Shown: positions 18,980 to 28,819, numbered from the stretch's first letter. The stretch: 64,000 nucleotides of DNA from Pseudomonas synxantha (GCF_900105675.1 NZ_LT629786.1:6448001-6512000); one strand, 5' to 3'. Made by a program: numbers and translations. Notes: generated from the sequence alone by a model not told the origin.

Positions 18980-19851
18980 TTAGTGTTCCCGGCGAGCATG
19001 TACAAGTACTGGCCATAGCCGGTTTTGCCGAAGTATTTGGCGCGCTCCAGCAGATAGTCTCGGTCGATCCAGCCGTTCTCGTAGGCGATCTCTTCCAGGC
19101 AGGCTACTTTCAAGCCTTGGCGGTGTTCGATGGTCTGTACGTAGGTAGAGGCTTCCAACAGACTGTCGTGGGTGCCGGTATCCAGCCAGGCGAACCCGCG
19201 GCCGAATCGCTCTACGTGCAGATCACCGCGCTGGAGGTAGGCATTGTTGATGTCAGTGATTTCCAGCTCGCCGCGTGGCGATGGCTTGACCGCCTTGGCG
19301 ATCTTGATCACGTCGTTGTCGTAGAAATACAGGCCAGTCACGGCGTAGTGGGACTTTGGCTTCAACGGTTTTTCTTCGATGGACAGGGCACGGCCTTCTT
19401 GGTCGAAGTCGATTACACCGAAACGCTCTGGGTCTTTGACCCAGTAACCGAAGACGGTAGCGCCCGAAGGGCGTTCGGCTGCGCCGCGCAATTGATCGCT
19501 GAAATGCTGGCCGTGGAAGATGTTATCCCCCAGGATCAAGCACACAGGATCATCGCCAATGAACTCTTCACCAATGATGAATGCCTGCGCCAGGCCATCC
19601 GGCGAAGGCTGCTCCGCATAGCTGAAGCGCACACCGAACTGGCTGCCGTCGCCCAGCAGGTTACGGTACTGCGGCAGATCCACTGGGGTAGAGATCACCA
19701 GGATGTCCTTGATCCCCGCCAGCATCAGCACCGAGATCGGGTAGTAGATCATTGGCTTGTCATACACCGGCAACAGCTGCTTGGACACGCCCAGGGTAAT
19801 GGGGTGCAAGCGGGTGCCGGAACCGCCGGCCAATACAATGCCCTTCATCAT
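18976..19851 (-). CDS. rmlA: Glucose-1-phosphate thymidylyltransferase
   Basis: A 291-residue nucleotidyltransferase, first step of dTDP-L-rhamnose synthesis (glucose-1-phosphate plus dTTP to dTDP-glucose). The N-terminal motif [20 protein letters not shown] binds the nucleotide, [15 protein letters not shown] and LGDNIFHG carry further active-site residues. The family is feedback-inhibited by dTDP-rhamnose. Length is standard and it overlaps rmlB and rmlC. Confidence 0.96.
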   Translation of the reverse strand: MMKGIVLAGGSGTRLHPITLGVSKQLLPVYDKPMIYYPISVLMLAGIKDILVISTPVDLPQYRNLLGDGSQFGVRFSYAEQPSPDGLAQAFIIGEEFIGDDPVCLILGDNIFHGQHFSDQLRGAAERPSGATVFGYWVKDPERFGVIDFDQEGRALSIEEKPLKPKSHYAVTGLYFYDNDVIKIAKAVKPSPRGELEITDINNAYLQRGDLHVERFGRGFAWLDTGTHDSLLEASTYVQTIEHRQGLKVACLEEIAYENGWIDRDYLLERAKYFGKTGYGQYLYMLAGNTK

Positions 19852-20930
19852 GCGATCAAATCCTTTGCGTCAGTGTTGCCCAATCGTTCACCTTGATAAC
19901 TGCCATCCTGGACCCTGCGGCACCATTCCAGATTATCGAGGTACCACTGCACGGTCTTGCGCAGTCCGGTCTCGAAGGTTTCTTCCGGGACCCAGCCCAG
20001 CTCGCGCTCGATCTTGCTGGCATCGATGGCGTAGCGTTGGTCGTGGCCCGGGCGATCCTTGACGAAGGTGATCAGGTCGGTGAATTTTTCTACGCCGGCT
20101 GGGCGTTGTGGCGCCAGCTCTTCCAACAGGGCGCAAATGCCACGTACCACGTCGATGTTCTTCTGCTCGTTATGGCCGCCGATGTTGTAGGTTTCGCCCA
20201 CAACCCCAGTGGTTACCACTTTAAGCAGCGCGCGGGCATGGTCCTCGACGAACAGCCAGTCACGCACCTGCAAGCCATCGCCGTACACCGGCAGCGGCTT
20301 GCCCGCGAGGGCGTTGAGGATGACCAGTGGGATCAACTTTTCGGGGAAGTGGAACGGCCCGTAGTTGTTCGAGCAGTTGGTCAGCAGCACCGGCAGGCCA
20401 TAGGTGCGCTGCCAGGCGCGTACCAGGTGGTCTGAGGCCGCCTTGCTCGCGGAATACGGCGAGCTGGGGGCGTAAGGCGTGGTCTCGGTGAAGAGATCGT
20501 CCACGCCGTGCAGGTCGCCGTAGACCTCGTCAGTGGAGATGTGGTGGAAACGAAACGCGCTCTTCGCCGGTTCTGCCAGCTTCTGCCAGTAGGCCCGGGT
20601 GGCCTCCAACAGGCTATAGGTGCCAACGATATTGGTCTGGATAAAATCCGACGGGCCGTCAATGGAACGGTCGACGTGGGATTCAGCCGCCAAATGCATG
20701 ATGGCGTCAGGCTGGAAGCGAGCAAGTATGGCGCTCACGGTGGCCTGGTCGATGATATCGGCCTGGACGAACTCATAGCGGCTGTTGGACGCGATACTGG
20801 CTAGCGACTCGAGGTTGCCGGCGTAGGTCAGCTTATCCAGGTTGAGCACTTCATGCTCGGTGTGTTGAATCAAGTGCCGGATCAGGGCCGAGCCAATAAA
20901 TCCGGCGCCGCCGGTGATGAGAATGCGCAT
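19848..20930 (-). CDS. rmlB: dTDP-glucose 4,6-dehydratase
   Basis: A 360-residue extended SDR enzyme, second step of dTDP-L-rhamnose synthesis. The NAD-binding motif GGAGFIGS is at residues 7-14, STDEVYGDL carries the active-site Thr-Asp-Glu, and [10 protein letters not shown] gives the catalytic Tyr-x3-Lys. First gene of the rmlBACD operon, with the dctBD pair following rmlD on the same strand. Confidence 0.97.
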   Translation of the reverse strand: MRILITGGAGFIGSALIRHLIQHTEHEVLNLDKLTYAGNLESLASIASNSRYEFVQADIIDQATVSAILARFQPDAIMHLAAESHVDRSIDGPSDFIQTNIVGTYSLLEATRAYWQKLAEPAKSAFRFHHISTDEVYGDLHGVDDLFTETTPYAPSSPYSASKAASDHLVRAWQRTYGLPVLLTNCSNNYGPFHFPEKLIPLVILNALAGKPLPVYGDGLQVRDWLFVEDHARALLKVVTTGVVGETYNIGGHNEQKNIDVVRGICALLEELAPQRPAGVEKFTDLITFVKDRPGHDQRYAIDASKIERELGWVPEETFETGLRKTVQWYLDNLEWCRRVQDGSYQGERLGNTDAKDLIA

Positions 20931-21308
20931 GTCGAGGGCCTTTTCCTTAGACGGACATTAAGCGAAAGAAGCATAGCTTGAGTTGTGAATCGGGCCGGCG
21001 CAAGCGCCGCGAGCATAAGGGGTTGATTAAAACCCCTGAACAATGGCGATATAGACGTCTGAAAAAACAAACGCCGTCACAATGTTGTTGTCCCTGTTGA
21101 CCCATCGTGCCTGTTCGAACGGCACTATGGACAGCACGCGCGGCGGCTTTGTTCTGTAAATCTGTCGTGATGACCACGCCACAATCGCTTGTCGATAGTT
21201 ATCGACTACTTCACGTTTTTATCGATGTTAACCCTGATTAACCGCTTTTAAAGCCGATTTTTATCCGTTATAAAGTCGACCTTCACCCCATTCGGAGCCC
21301 TGATCGCC
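20931..21308. promoter_or_regulatory. Divergent control region between rmlB and aguA
   Basis: A 378-base gap between divergent genes, more AT-rich than its neighbours. It holds a perfect inverted repeat GTCGATAGTTATCGAC (21191-21206) and a hairpin GGGGTT/AACCCC near 21017-21034. The first is a candidate operator for aguA, in front of which it lies about 100 bases. No small gene or RNA is evident. Confidence 0.4.
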
Positions 21309-22415
21309 ATGACCACCCTGCACAGCACCCCTCGCGCCGATGGCTTCCACATGCCTGCCGAATGGGCGCCACAGACCCAAACCTGGATGATCTGGCCTGA
21401 GCGCCCTGACAACTGGCGCTTGGGCGGCAAGCCGGCGCAGGCAGCCCATGTGGCCGTGGCCAAGGCCATTGCCCGCTTTGAACCGGTGACCGTTGCAGTT
21501 TCCGCCGGCCAGTACGAGAACGCCCGTGCGCGCCTGGATGTGCCCAATATCCGCTTGGTGGAGATGTCCAGCGACGATGCCTGGGTGCGGGACACCGGCC
21601 CGACGTTCGTGATCAACGACAGCGGCGAAGTGCGTGGCGTGAACTGGGATTTCAACGCCTGGGGTGGTTTCGACGGCGGCCTTTATTCGCCGTGGAACCG
21701 TGATTCCCAAGTGGGTGGCAAGATCCTCGAGATCGAACGGGCGCCGCGCTACCGTACTGAAGGCTTTGTGCTTGAAGGCGGTTCGATCCATGTGGACGGC
21801 GAGGGCACCCTGATCACCACCGAAGAATGCCTGTTAAACCGCAATCGCAACCCGCACCTTGATCGAGCAGCGATCGAAGCAGTGCTCAGCGATCACCTGG
21901 CGGTGGATAAGATCATCTGGCTGCCGGACGGCCTGTTCAACGATGAAACCGACGGCCATGTGGATAACTTCTGCTGCTACGTGCGTCCGGGTGAAGTGTT
22001 GCTGGCCTGGACCGATGACCCACAAGATCCGAACTATGCACGCTGCCATGCGGCCATGGATGTGCTGCAAAACAGCACCGATGCCCAAGGCCGCTCGTTC
22101 ATCGTGCATAAAATGCCGATCCCGGGGCCGCTGTACGCCACTGAGGAGGAGTGCGCCGGTGTCGACCCGGTGGACGGCAGCCAAGAGCGTAATCCGACCG
22201 TGCGGTTGGCCGGTTCCTACGTCAACTTCCTGATCGTCAACGGCGGCATCATCGCGCCGAGTTTCGACGACCCGCTGGACAGCCAAGCCAAGCAGATCCT
22301 GCAGAACCTGTTCCCCCAGCACGAGGTGGTGATGGTGCCGGGGCGTGAACTGTTACTGGGAGGCGGCAATATCCATTGCCTGACTCAACAACAGCCAGCC
22401 CCGCAGAGAAATTGA
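21309..22415 (+). CDS. aguA: Agmatine deiminase
   Basis: A 368-residue agmatine deiminase, which converts agmatine to N-carbamoylputrescine and ammonia in the arginine decarboxylase route to putrescine. The guanidino-group fold residues are visible: [38 protein letters not shown], the His-Asp segment [14 protein letters not shown], and the nucleophile Cys357 in [10 protein letters not shown]. Length is exactly as in P. aeruginosa AguA. Here aguA stands alone, without aguB or aguR beside it. Confidence 0.96.
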   Translation: MTTLHSTPRADGFHMPAEWAPQTQTWMIWPERPDNWRLGGKPAQAAHVAVAKAIARFEPVTVAVSAGQYENARARLDVPNIRLVEMSSDDAWVRDTGPTFVINDSGEVRGVNWDFNAWGGFDGGLYSPWNRDSQVGGKILEIERAPRYRTEGFVLEGGSIHVDGEGTLITTEECLLNRNRNPHLDRAAIEAVLSDHLAVDKIIWLPDGLFNDETDGHVDNFCCYVRPGEVLLAWTDDPQDPNYARCHAAMDVLQNSTDAQGRSFIVHKMPIPGPLYATEEECAGVDPVDGSQERNPTVRLAGSYVNFLIVNGGIIAPSFDDPLDSQAKQILQNLFPQHEVVMVPGRELLLGGGNIHCLTQQQPAPQRN

Positions 22416-22476
22416 GTGCAGTTGTAACAACGCCTTGATGGCAACCGGGGCACGGTGTGATTGCAGTGTTCCCGGC

Positions 22477-22510
22477 AAGCCCGCGGCCCAGCCAGGTTGC
22501 GGGCTTTTTT
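22477..22510 (+). terminator. Rho-independent terminator of aguA
   Basis: AAGCCCGC (22477-22484) pairs with GCGGGCTT (22499-22506), then a T run. Confidence 0.88.
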
Positions 22511-22650
22511 ATACCTGAACGCCAATGAACACTGGGAATTGGCATAGCTCTTGTATCGCTGTCGTAACAATGGCCCAGGGTGATGACTGCACAGATCTGT
22601 CACAAACCTTGAGTAAGTTAGCCGCTCACGCAGCAGGAGAGAGCGCTGAA

Positions 22651-22878
22651 ATGAATGCCGATATCAACCCTATCTACATGCGCCCATTCCACCCGACGCG
22701 AGTTAACGGCGACGCGATCCATGCGCTGGCGCTCTGGTTGAAGGCAAACGGCTCGAGACAGATCAGGCAAGCGCCTGACTGGCGCAGCGTGATGCGTGAA
22801 CGCTACCCGGTGGGGTTGTTCACGGAGGATGAAGTGCGCGAGCTGTGTGACCTGATGTGTAACTCTAAGGCGCGCTGA
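22651..22878 (+). CDS. Small conserved protein, function unknown
   Basis: A 75-residue protein starting at ATG 22651 with a strong AGGAGAGAG site. It is basic and soluble (MNADINPIYMRPFHPTRVNG at the N-terminus, then a helix with DAIHALALWLKANGS). No domain was recognised. It lies after the aguA terminator and before a REP element, so it has its own promoter. The clear ribosome site and lack of a good competing frame support it as a real gene. Confidence 0.6.
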   Translation: MNADINPIYMRPFHPTRVNGDAIHALALWLKANGSRQIRQAPDWRSVMRERYPVGLFTEDEVRELCDLMCNSKAR

Positions 22879-22884
22879 GACCTT

Positions 22885-22912
22885 ATGTGGGAGGGAGCAA
22901 GCCCCACCCACA
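22885..22912. repeat. REP element
   Basis: Imperfect REP palindrome, TGTGGGAGGGAGC and GCCCCACCCACA arms, between convergent genes. Confidence 0.65.
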
Positions 22913-22930
22913 GGTTTCATTTATTCGGCC

Positions 22931-25018
22931 TTAGAAACTGTAGGTACCGGTGACGACCAGGCTACGCGGCTCTCCCGGTTGAATCTGCGCCGCGCTGGTC
23001 GCCGAGGCATAGTAGTTTTTGTCGGCGATATTGTTGAGCGCCGCCCTTATGTCCCATTCCTTCTGACGGAACCCGGCCAGTGCGTCCCAGCGCCCATAGC
23101 CCGGCAGCACCACGGTATTGAGGTTGTCGGCGTAACGATCACCTACCAGGGTCAAGCCGGTTTCCGCGTACCAACCCATTTCGGGCTTCCAGGTGATGAA
23201 CAGGCTGGCATTACGCTTGGCTACGTCGCTGATGCGTTTGCCTTCAAAGCCATTGTTGTCCTTCTCCACCTTGGCGTCCTGCAGCCCCACGCCGCCGCGT
23301 ACGTACCAATTGTCGACGATCTTGCCGGTGGCGGTCAGCTCCACGCCGCGTGAGCGTTGCAAGCCTGTGAGCAGGGTAATGGTGCGGTCCAGCGGGTCGC
23401 TGGTGCGGCGGTTGTAGAGTTCCAGCTCGTACACGGCCAGGGTGGTGCTCAGGCGGTCGTCGAGCCAGTCGCTTTTCACGCCGATTTCTTTTTGCTTGGT
23501 CAGCTCGGGGCTCAGGTCATTGGCGCCGCCGGCCGCATTCGGCGTGATACCGATCAGGCCGCCGCCTGCGGGTGTGAAGGTCTTGCTCCACGAGGCATAG
23601 AACGAATGATGCTCCAGCGGCGTCCACACCAGGCCGACGCGTGGGCTGGTGCTATGGCTCTTCACGTTTTGCTGGGTATTGAGCAGCTTGCTGGTGGTGT
23701 CCACTTCAAAGCGGTCGTAACGCAGCCCGCCCAGGAGCTGCCACTGGTCATTCAGGCGCAGTTGGTCCTGCACGTACAGGGCGCGGCTTTCGACTTCGGT
23801 GTGGTTGTTGCTCGAAACGCTCATGCTCCCGGTGTGGCTCAGGTGGCGATTGGGTTGGTTGAGGTCCAGGCCCGGCACGGCCTGGCCGCCTCGATTGACG
23901 GCGGTGGCGGAGTACAGCTTCGGATCGCGGCGCTGGCTGCCCAGCTCAATACCGGTGAGCAGGCGGTGCTCCAGGCCGAAGGTGTCGAAACCACCTTCCA
24001 GCTCAAGGTTGTTGAACACATTGCGGGTGGTCAGGTCCTGCTGCCAGTGCTGGCGGGTGACGGTGTTGGTTTTCGGGTCGTAGCCGGTCTGGTAGGTGTT
24101 GTCGAAATCGCTGTCGAGCTTGAACACTCCGAGGGTGTGGCGCAGTTGCCAGTTGGCGTTGAGCTCATAGGCGAGCTTGGAACGCAGGGACTGGGATGTA
24201 TCGTCGATGTAATCGCCGCTATCGAAATAAGTGGTGCTGCGGCTTACATCGGCCGGGCGCCCGTTGACCCCGGGTATGCCGCGGTCCGGCGTGCGGTTGT
24301 AGCGGCTGTATTCGTATTGCACCAGCCAGTTCAGCTCAGGGGTGAGCTGCCAGCTCATCGACGGTGCGAACAACTGGCGGTTGCCACTGACCCCATCGCG
24401 AAAGCTGTTGTTGTCCTGGTTGCCCATGTTCAGGCGCAGGCTGATGGTGTCAGTCGGATCGGTGCTCAGGTCGGCATACAGGCTGCGCAAATCATTGCTG
24501 CCGCCTTGGGCTTCGATGCTGGATTTCAGCCCCTGGGTAGGCAGTTTGCTGACGCGGTTGACGATCCCACCCTGGCCGCCGCGCCCGTACAGCACCGCAG
24601 CCGGGCCCTTGAGCACTTCGATGCGCTCGATGTTATGCAGGTCGCGCACGTACTGGCTGTCGTCGCGGATGCCGTCCAGATAGAAATCGTTGCTCGCGTC
24701 AAAACCGCGTATGCGCAAGCTGTCGAAGCGCGTGTCGGCGCCGCTGCTGACGTTAGGGATGCCGCTCAACGCCTGGCCCAGGTCGTTGGTGCCGTAGGAG
24801 CGCAGGCTTTCGGTCTTCACGGAATCGATGGCCTGGGGCACGTAGCGCACAGAAGTGGCGGTGCGAGTGGCGGTGCTGGTTTCCTTGACGCGTGGGTCGT
24901 CTTCGTCAGCCTCGGCGTTGATCGAGGTTGCAGGCAATACCGTGGTCGCATTGGCAAAACCGACAGACAGCAAAACAGAGAGCCCTAGGGAAATGGGCGT
25001 CAGGCGCGGGACAAGCAT
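22931..25018 (-). CDS. TonB-dependent siderophore receptor
   Basis: A 695-residue outer-membrane receptor. After a signal peptide (to about ANA, residue 24) comes the plug domain with SLRSYGTNDLGQALSGIPNV, RGFDASNDFYLDGIRDD and RIEVLKGPAAVLYGRGGQGG, then a 22-strand barrel ending in SLVVTGTYSF with the terminal aromatic Phe. This is the TIGR01783 siderophore-receptor class, catecholate-like; the ligand is not certain. There is no N-terminal signalling domain, so no FpvA-type sigma control. The start at 25018 is favoured because the Fur-like box lies just upstream. Confidence 0.9.
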   Translation of the reverse strand: MLVPRLTPISLGLSVLLSVGFANATTVLPATSINAEADEDDPRVKETSTATRTATSVRYVPQAIDSVKTESLRSYGTNDLGQALSGIPNVSSGADTRFDSLRIRGFDASNDFYLDGIRDDSQYVRDLHNIERIEVLKGPAAVLYGRGGQGGIVNRVSKLPTQGLKSSIEAQGGSNDLRSLYADLSTDPTDTISLRLNMGNQDNNSFRDGVSGNRQLFAPSMSWQLTPELNWLVQYEYSRYNRTPDRGIPGVNGRPADVSRSTTYFDSGDYIDDTSQSLRSKLAYELNANWQLRHTLGVFKLDSDFDNTYQTGYDPKTNTVTRQHWQQDLTTRNVFNNLELEGGFDTFGLEHRLLTGIELGSQRRDPKLYSATAVNRGGQAVPGLDLNQPNRHLSHTGSMSVSSNNHTEVESRALYVQDQLRLNDQWQLLGGLRYDRFEVDTTSKLLNTQQNVKSHSTSPRVGLVWTPLEHHSFYASWSKTFTPAGGGLIGITPNAAGGANDLSPELTKQKEIGVKSDWLDDRLSTTLAVYELELYNRRTSDPLDRTITLLTGLQRSRGVELTATGKIVDNWYVRGGVGLQDAKVEKDNNGFEGKRISDVAKRNASLFITWKPEMGWYAETGLTLVGDRYADNLNTVVLPGYGRWDALAGFRQKEWDIRAALNNIADKNYYASATSAAQIQPGEPRSLVVTGTYSF

Positions 25019-25063
25019 GGGGGTGAGTATCCAAATGGTCTGGCAGAGAAATAGTGCGCGAAT

Positions 25064-25082
25064 GGTAATGCTTTGCATTTGC
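25064..25082 (-). promoter_or_regulatory. Fur-box-like operator
   Basis: On the minus strand GCAAATGCAAAGCATTACC agrees at 13 of 19 positions with the Fur consensus GATAATGATAATCATTATC and lies 46 bases before the receptor start, the expected place for iron repression. Confidence 0.5.
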
Positions 25083-25301
25083 GCGTGTTATCTATTCCCT
25101 AAGGTGCTGACTGTTAGAATTGTTACTTGATGTGTTTTCAAGGGATATGGAAGAGAATTGCGGGCGTTTCCAGCGGCGCTTTGGCCCAGTGCTTAGACGA
25201 ATATCGCCTAAATACAGACGATTCACGAAATTGACACATAGTTCAACGCGCGCATAGGATTGCCCCCAACGCCTGTGGCTAACCACCATGACTCATCCAA
25301 T

Positions 25302-25346
25302 AAAAAAAGGCCCGCGGCAGTTCAGTCGTCCGCGGGCCTTCTTTTT
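25302..25346. terminator. Bidirectional terminator upstream of the porin gene
   Basis: AAGGCCCGCGG (25307-25317) pairs with CCGCGGGCCTT (25330-25340), flanked by seven As on the left and Ts on the right, so it can end transcription either way. It lies about 85 bases before the oprD-family start. The remaining gap 25083-25301 shows no gene. Confidence 0.75.
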
Positions 25347-25431
25347 GCGGAAGAAAGTCGACACCAGAAAAAAGCAACACGGGGCCTGGTGTCACAGCGC
25401 GTACTCAACTCGTACTAAGGAATATAAGAAA

Positions 25432-26718
25432 ATGTTGAAGCAACGGATGAGTCTGATCGCTCTGGGGATTTTGAGCGCATCGACAGCAATGGCAAACGAC
25501 CAGGAGCAATCCAAGGGTTTCGTTGAAGATAGCCACCTGAACATCGCCGCACGTAACGCCTACATCAGCCGTGACTACAAAAACGGCAAGCAGGACAAAG
25601 CCGAATGGGGCCAAGGTTTCATCGGCAAGTTCGAGTCCGGCTTCACCCAAGGCACCGTGGGTGTGGGTGTGGATGTGATCGGTCAATACGCTATTCGTCT
25701 GGACGGTGGTAAAGGTCGCAGCGGTGCTGGCGGCATCGACTTCTTCAAGCAAGGTGACAGCGGTGAAGCCGCCAGCGACCTGGCCAAAGGCGGCGCAGCC
25801 GTCAAGGCGCGTATCTCCAACACCGTGATCAAGTACGGTCAGCAGATGCCAGCCGTGCCGGTCCTGCAATACGACAACTCGCGCCTGCTGTCGGAAACCT
25901 ACGAGGGTACCTCGATCGTTTCCAAAGAGATCGCCGGCCTGCAACTGGACGCCGGTCACTTCACCAAGGAAGCTCGCAAGAGCGCCGAGGGCAGCGACAG
26001 CGGCCGCTTGAAGAGCATCAACTACATTGGTGGTAGCTACAAATTCACCGAAAGCCTGTCGGCTGCGCTGTACGCCTCCGACATGCAGGACGTGCTGAAG
26101 AAGCAATACGTCAACGTCAACTACGTGCTGGCGCTGCCAGAGAAACAATCGCTGACGTTTGACTTCAACGGCTACAAAACCAAGCTCGACCGCAGCTTCG
26201 CCCTGGAAAACCAAGGTGATGCCGACGCCCGCGACAACAAGATCTGGAGCCTGGGCGCCACCTGGGCTGTTGGCCCGCACAGCTTCACCATCGCTCACCA
26301 GCGCAGCACCGGCGACACCGGCTACCTGTACGGCGGGTACCGTAATGCGGGCGGCATCGGCGATGGCGGCAATACCATCTTGCTGGCCAACTCCTACTGG
26401 TCCGACTTCAATGGCAAGGATGAGCGCTCCTGGCAAGCAGGTTACGGCATCGACTTCGCCACCTTCGGCGTACCGGGCCTGACCTACAACATTGCCTACG
26501 TGCGCGGCACCAACATCGACGACGGCACCGGCCGTGGCGATGGCACCGAGCGTGAGATCTGGAACCAGTTCAAATACGTCGTACAGAGCGGCCCAGCCAA
26601 AGACCTGAGCCTGCGTGCTCGTGCCTCGTGGTTGCGCGTTTCCAACAACGCCAGCAACTACAACGTTGGCGGTAACGAACTGCGCCTGTTCGCCGACTAC
26701 CCGATCAACGTTTTCTAA
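25432..26718 (+). CDS. OprD-family outer-membrane porin
   Basis: A 428-residue porin. A signal peptide (MSLIALGILSASTAMA) precedes DDESHLNIAARN-type first strands; FVEDSHLNIAARNAYISRD and WGQGFIGKFESGFTQGTVG are the usual OprD N-terminal signature, and the barrel closes with RLFADYPINVF. OprD channels admit basic amino acids, peptides or organic acids; the substrate is not assignable, though it resembles the OprE branch. AAGGAAT precedes the ATG at 25432. A terminator-like hairpin lies in the upstream region. Confidence 0.92.
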   Translation: MLKQRMSLIALGILSASTAMANDQEQSKGFVEDSHLNIAARNAYISRDYKNGKQDKAEWGQGFIGKFESGFTQGTVGVGVDVIGQYAIRLDGGKGRSGAGGIDFFKQGDSGEAASDLAKGGAAVKARISNTVIKYGQQMPAVPVLQYDNSRLLSETYEGTSIVSKEIAGLQLDAGHFTKEARKSAEGSDSGRLKSINYIGGSYKFTESLSAALYASDMQDVLKKQYVNVNYVLALPEKQSLTFDFNGYKTKLDRSFALENQGDADARDNKIWSLGATWAVGPHSFTIAHQRSTGDTGYLYGGYRNAGGIGDGGNTILLANSYWSDFNGKDERSWQAGYGIDFATFGVPGLTYNIAYVRGTNIDDGTGRGDGTEREIWNQFKYVVQSGPAKDLSLRARASWLRVSNNASNYNVGGNELRLFADYPINVF

Positions 26719-26753
26719 TTGATCGAGCGTCGCGCCTGATTCCAGGCAATAAG

Positions 26754-26779
26754 AAACCCCGACTGGTTCGGGGTTTTTT
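26754..26779 (+). terminator. Rho-independent terminator of the porin gene
   Basis: AAACCCCGA (26754-26762) pairs with TCGGGGTTT (26768-26776), then Ts. Confidence 0.9.
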
Positions 26780-26825
26780 ATTGCCTGGCGGCGAGTGTTT
26801 TCGCCTGGGTGGAGTGTCCTGAATG

Positions 26826-28403
26826 TCAGGCCTTGATCGGCGCAAGCTTCTTGCAGTTTTCCTTGCGTGCGGGGTATTGCTCGCACTTGCGCAGCACGGT
26901 TTGTACCTGCTGCGTATTCTGCAGTTGCTGGTTGGCCAACAGCTTTTCAGTGATGAACAGTTCTTCCGAGCCCAGATTGCGTTCGGCCTTGTCGATCATA
27001 GCCAGCGCCGCTTGCCCATCACCCCGCTTGAGGTGGTAGCTGATCATCAAGTCATAGGTAGAAGGGCCAGCCAGGGACCAGTCCTTGATCGCCTGCAACT
27101 CTTTCAGCGCTTCGCTGTTTTTACCCTGGGCCAGGCGCACGGTATAGGCGGTGCGCCGAATACTCGGCTGGTCCCTGACCGGCGAAGCCAGTGCCTGGCG
27201 GATAAACCTTTCGGCATCCGGCACTTTGTTTTTCTCCAAGGCATCGATGGCGAAGTACGCATCTTTATAACCCTGCAAGGCCTTCGCCACTTGGGGCGTG
27301 TTCTTCATCTTCGACCAGCTTTGCGGGTTGACCCGGGCGCGGCGTTCCTGGCGATATTCGCGTTGCAAGTACTGGCGCAGCTCGGTGTCGCGGTCCATGG
27401 CCGACATATGCGAGCGGTTGAAGTACTGGGTGGTTGCGGTGATGCCGGTGGTCAGGCCGTCCTTGACCAGCACGTCCAGCTCTTTGGTGAACTGGTTGAG
27501 ATTGAACTGCTGCAGCGAATCCTGCATGGCATTCTTGCGCGCCGTGAGAAAGCCCGTGAGCAATGGCTTCTGCTTGCCCTGGAAGTCGTTGAGACGCTCC
27601 AGGCTATGGGTGGCGGCGCGCGGGGCGTAACCGGCGCGGATCATCAAGTCGGTGCCGAGCAGGTCGGCCTGGTCTTCCTGGCTGCGGCCCCAGGCGGTGC
27701 TCCACACCTGGTCGGAAAAGGTATTGGCCAGGGCGGTGTACAGCACTGTGTTACCGATGGTCTTCTGGGTGCCGGCCGGGTCTTTGCTGAACAGCTTCAT
27801 CGTTCCGGAGCTGCGGTCGACGCCCGTATCGGCAGCCATGGTGGCCAAGGCGACCGTGGAGGCGACGGTGGTGAACATGTCTTTCTGCTGCTGGAAGGCG
27901 GCCATGCGGTCATGGTGATGCAGCAGCACATGGCTCATTTCATGACCAAGCATTGCCGCGATTTCGTCTTCGCTGGCAACGTTGTCGAGCATCCCCAGCG
28001 GCACGAACAGGTTGCCGTAAGGGTCCGCCGATGGCCCGAAACCATAACTGTCGGTGATCTTCACCTGTAGCGGCGGCAACTCCCCCGGCCAGCCCTTGGA
28101 CAAGCGCGTGACAATGCCCTGCAAGTAGCCTTGCAGCATCGGGATATCCACCAGGTTCTGCTGGCGCGCCTCGGCGGCCGGCACCGCCCGCCCGTCATAG
28201 CTCAGGCGCTGCTGGCTCTGGCGCTGTGGGTCGAGCTTGTAATACTGGCGCACGTCGGTGTTGTCCACATAGTGGCCCTGGACCCGGGACTGGGTCGAAG
28301 GCCCCACCAGGTTCAGAAACGCCTGGTCTGCGCCCTTCAAGGTCGCGCAACCACTGAGCACGGAACAGGCCAACAGGCTGGCTGCCACTCGATATCCCTT
28401 CAC
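26826..28403 (-). CDS. M48-family zinc metalloprotease lipoprotein
   Basis: A 525-residue lipoprotein. The start is a GTG at 28403 with AAAGGAG eight bases upstream; the signal peptide ends in the lipobox LSGC. The zinc site HEMSH lies in MLGHEMSHVLLHHHDR (about residue 160) with the third ligand Glu in SQEDQADLLG. The C-terminal half is TPR-like. This matches BepA/YfgC-type and related periplasmic M48 proteases that handle misassembled outer-membrane proteins. It follows a CHASE2 protein and a small periplasmic protein on the same strand. Confidence 0.88.
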   Translation of the reverse strand: MKGYRVAASLLACSVLSGCATLKGADQAFLNLVGPSTQSRVQGHYVDNTDVRQYYKLDPQRQSQQRLSYDGRAVPAAEARQQNLVDIPMLQGYLQGIVTRLSKGWPGELPPLQVKITDSYGFGPSADPYGNLFVPLGMLDNVASEDEIAAMLGHEMSHVLLHHHDRMAAFQQQKDMFTTVASTVALATMAADTGVDRSSGTMKLFSKDPAGTQKTIGNTVLYTALANTFSDQVWSTAWGRSQEDQADLLGTDLMIRAGYAPRAATHSLERLNDFQGKQKPLLTGFLTARKNAMQDSLQQFNLNQFTKELDVLVKDGLTTGITATTQYFNRSHMSAMDRDTELRQYLQREYRQERRARVNPQSWSKMKNTPQVAKALQGYKDAYFAIDALEKNKVPDAERFIRQALASPVRDQPSIRRTAYTVRLAQGKNSEALKELQAIKDWSLAGPSTYDLMISYHLKRGDGQAALAMIDKAERNLGSEELFITEKLLANQQLQNTQQVQTVLRKCEQYPARKENCKKLAPIKA

Positions 28404-28416
28404 CGCAACGCTCCTT

Positions 28417-28782
28417 TTATTGATTGCAACCGGCACCAAAGCCAATGGTGGAATTATTGCGGCTGTCCTTGGCCTGGCTTTTGGTCAGGCCCTGGCAAGG
28501 CAGGTCGACGACGTTCAGCGGCGGTTCGATGCGCAGGTCCATGGTGTCCAGCCAGACCTTCTGGCCGGCCAGCTCTACCTGCACCAGGTCCAGCGCCTGG
28601 TTGTACTGCAACACCGGCACGGGCTGGGTGGGCGCATCCTTTTTCGCCAGCTCACGCTGTTGCTTGCCCTGTTCGTCGAGCACCGTCACCGGGTCGGCCA
28701 GGAACGCTTTGATACTGTGAGTTTCCGCCCAGGCACCTGGGGTGAAGAGGGCGGCGAGCAAGACGATGAGGCTTCTGTTCAT
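28417..28782 (-). CDS. Small secreted protein of the CHASE2/M48 operon
   Basis: A 121-residue protein from ATG 28782, with signal peptide MNRSLIVLLAALFTPGAWA. The mature part contains VPVLQYNQALDLVQVELAGQ, a strand-rich, SH3-like stretch, and two cysteines (LPCQGL and GAGCNQ) that could pair in the periplasm. Only 13 bases separate its stop from the M48 start. No named family recognised; a role with the M48 protease is inferred from position alone. Confidence 0.75.
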   Translation of the reverse strand: MNRSLIVLLAALFTPGAWAETHSIKAFLADPVTVLDEQGKQQRELAKKDAPTQPVPVLQYNQALDLVQVELAGQKVWLDTMDLRIEPPLNVVDLPCQGLTKSQAKDSRNNSTIGFGAGCNQ

Positions 28783-28819
28783 CCTTGGGTTCCTTGAGTC
28801 AAATAGCAAAGCGGCACAC

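Noticed and set aside
23357..24988. 543-codon plus-strand frame opposite the siderophore receptor
   Set aside because: Antisense shadow of a long GC-rich gene; composition Ala/Val/Gln-rich without any domain.
25092..25289. 65-codon minus-strand frame upstream of the receptor
   Set aside because: Lies across the Fur-like control region, lacks a ribosome site and shows no family.
25405..26886. 493-codon minus-strand frame opposite the porin gene
   Set aside because: Shadow frame; the plus-strand porin has a signal peptide and family sequence.
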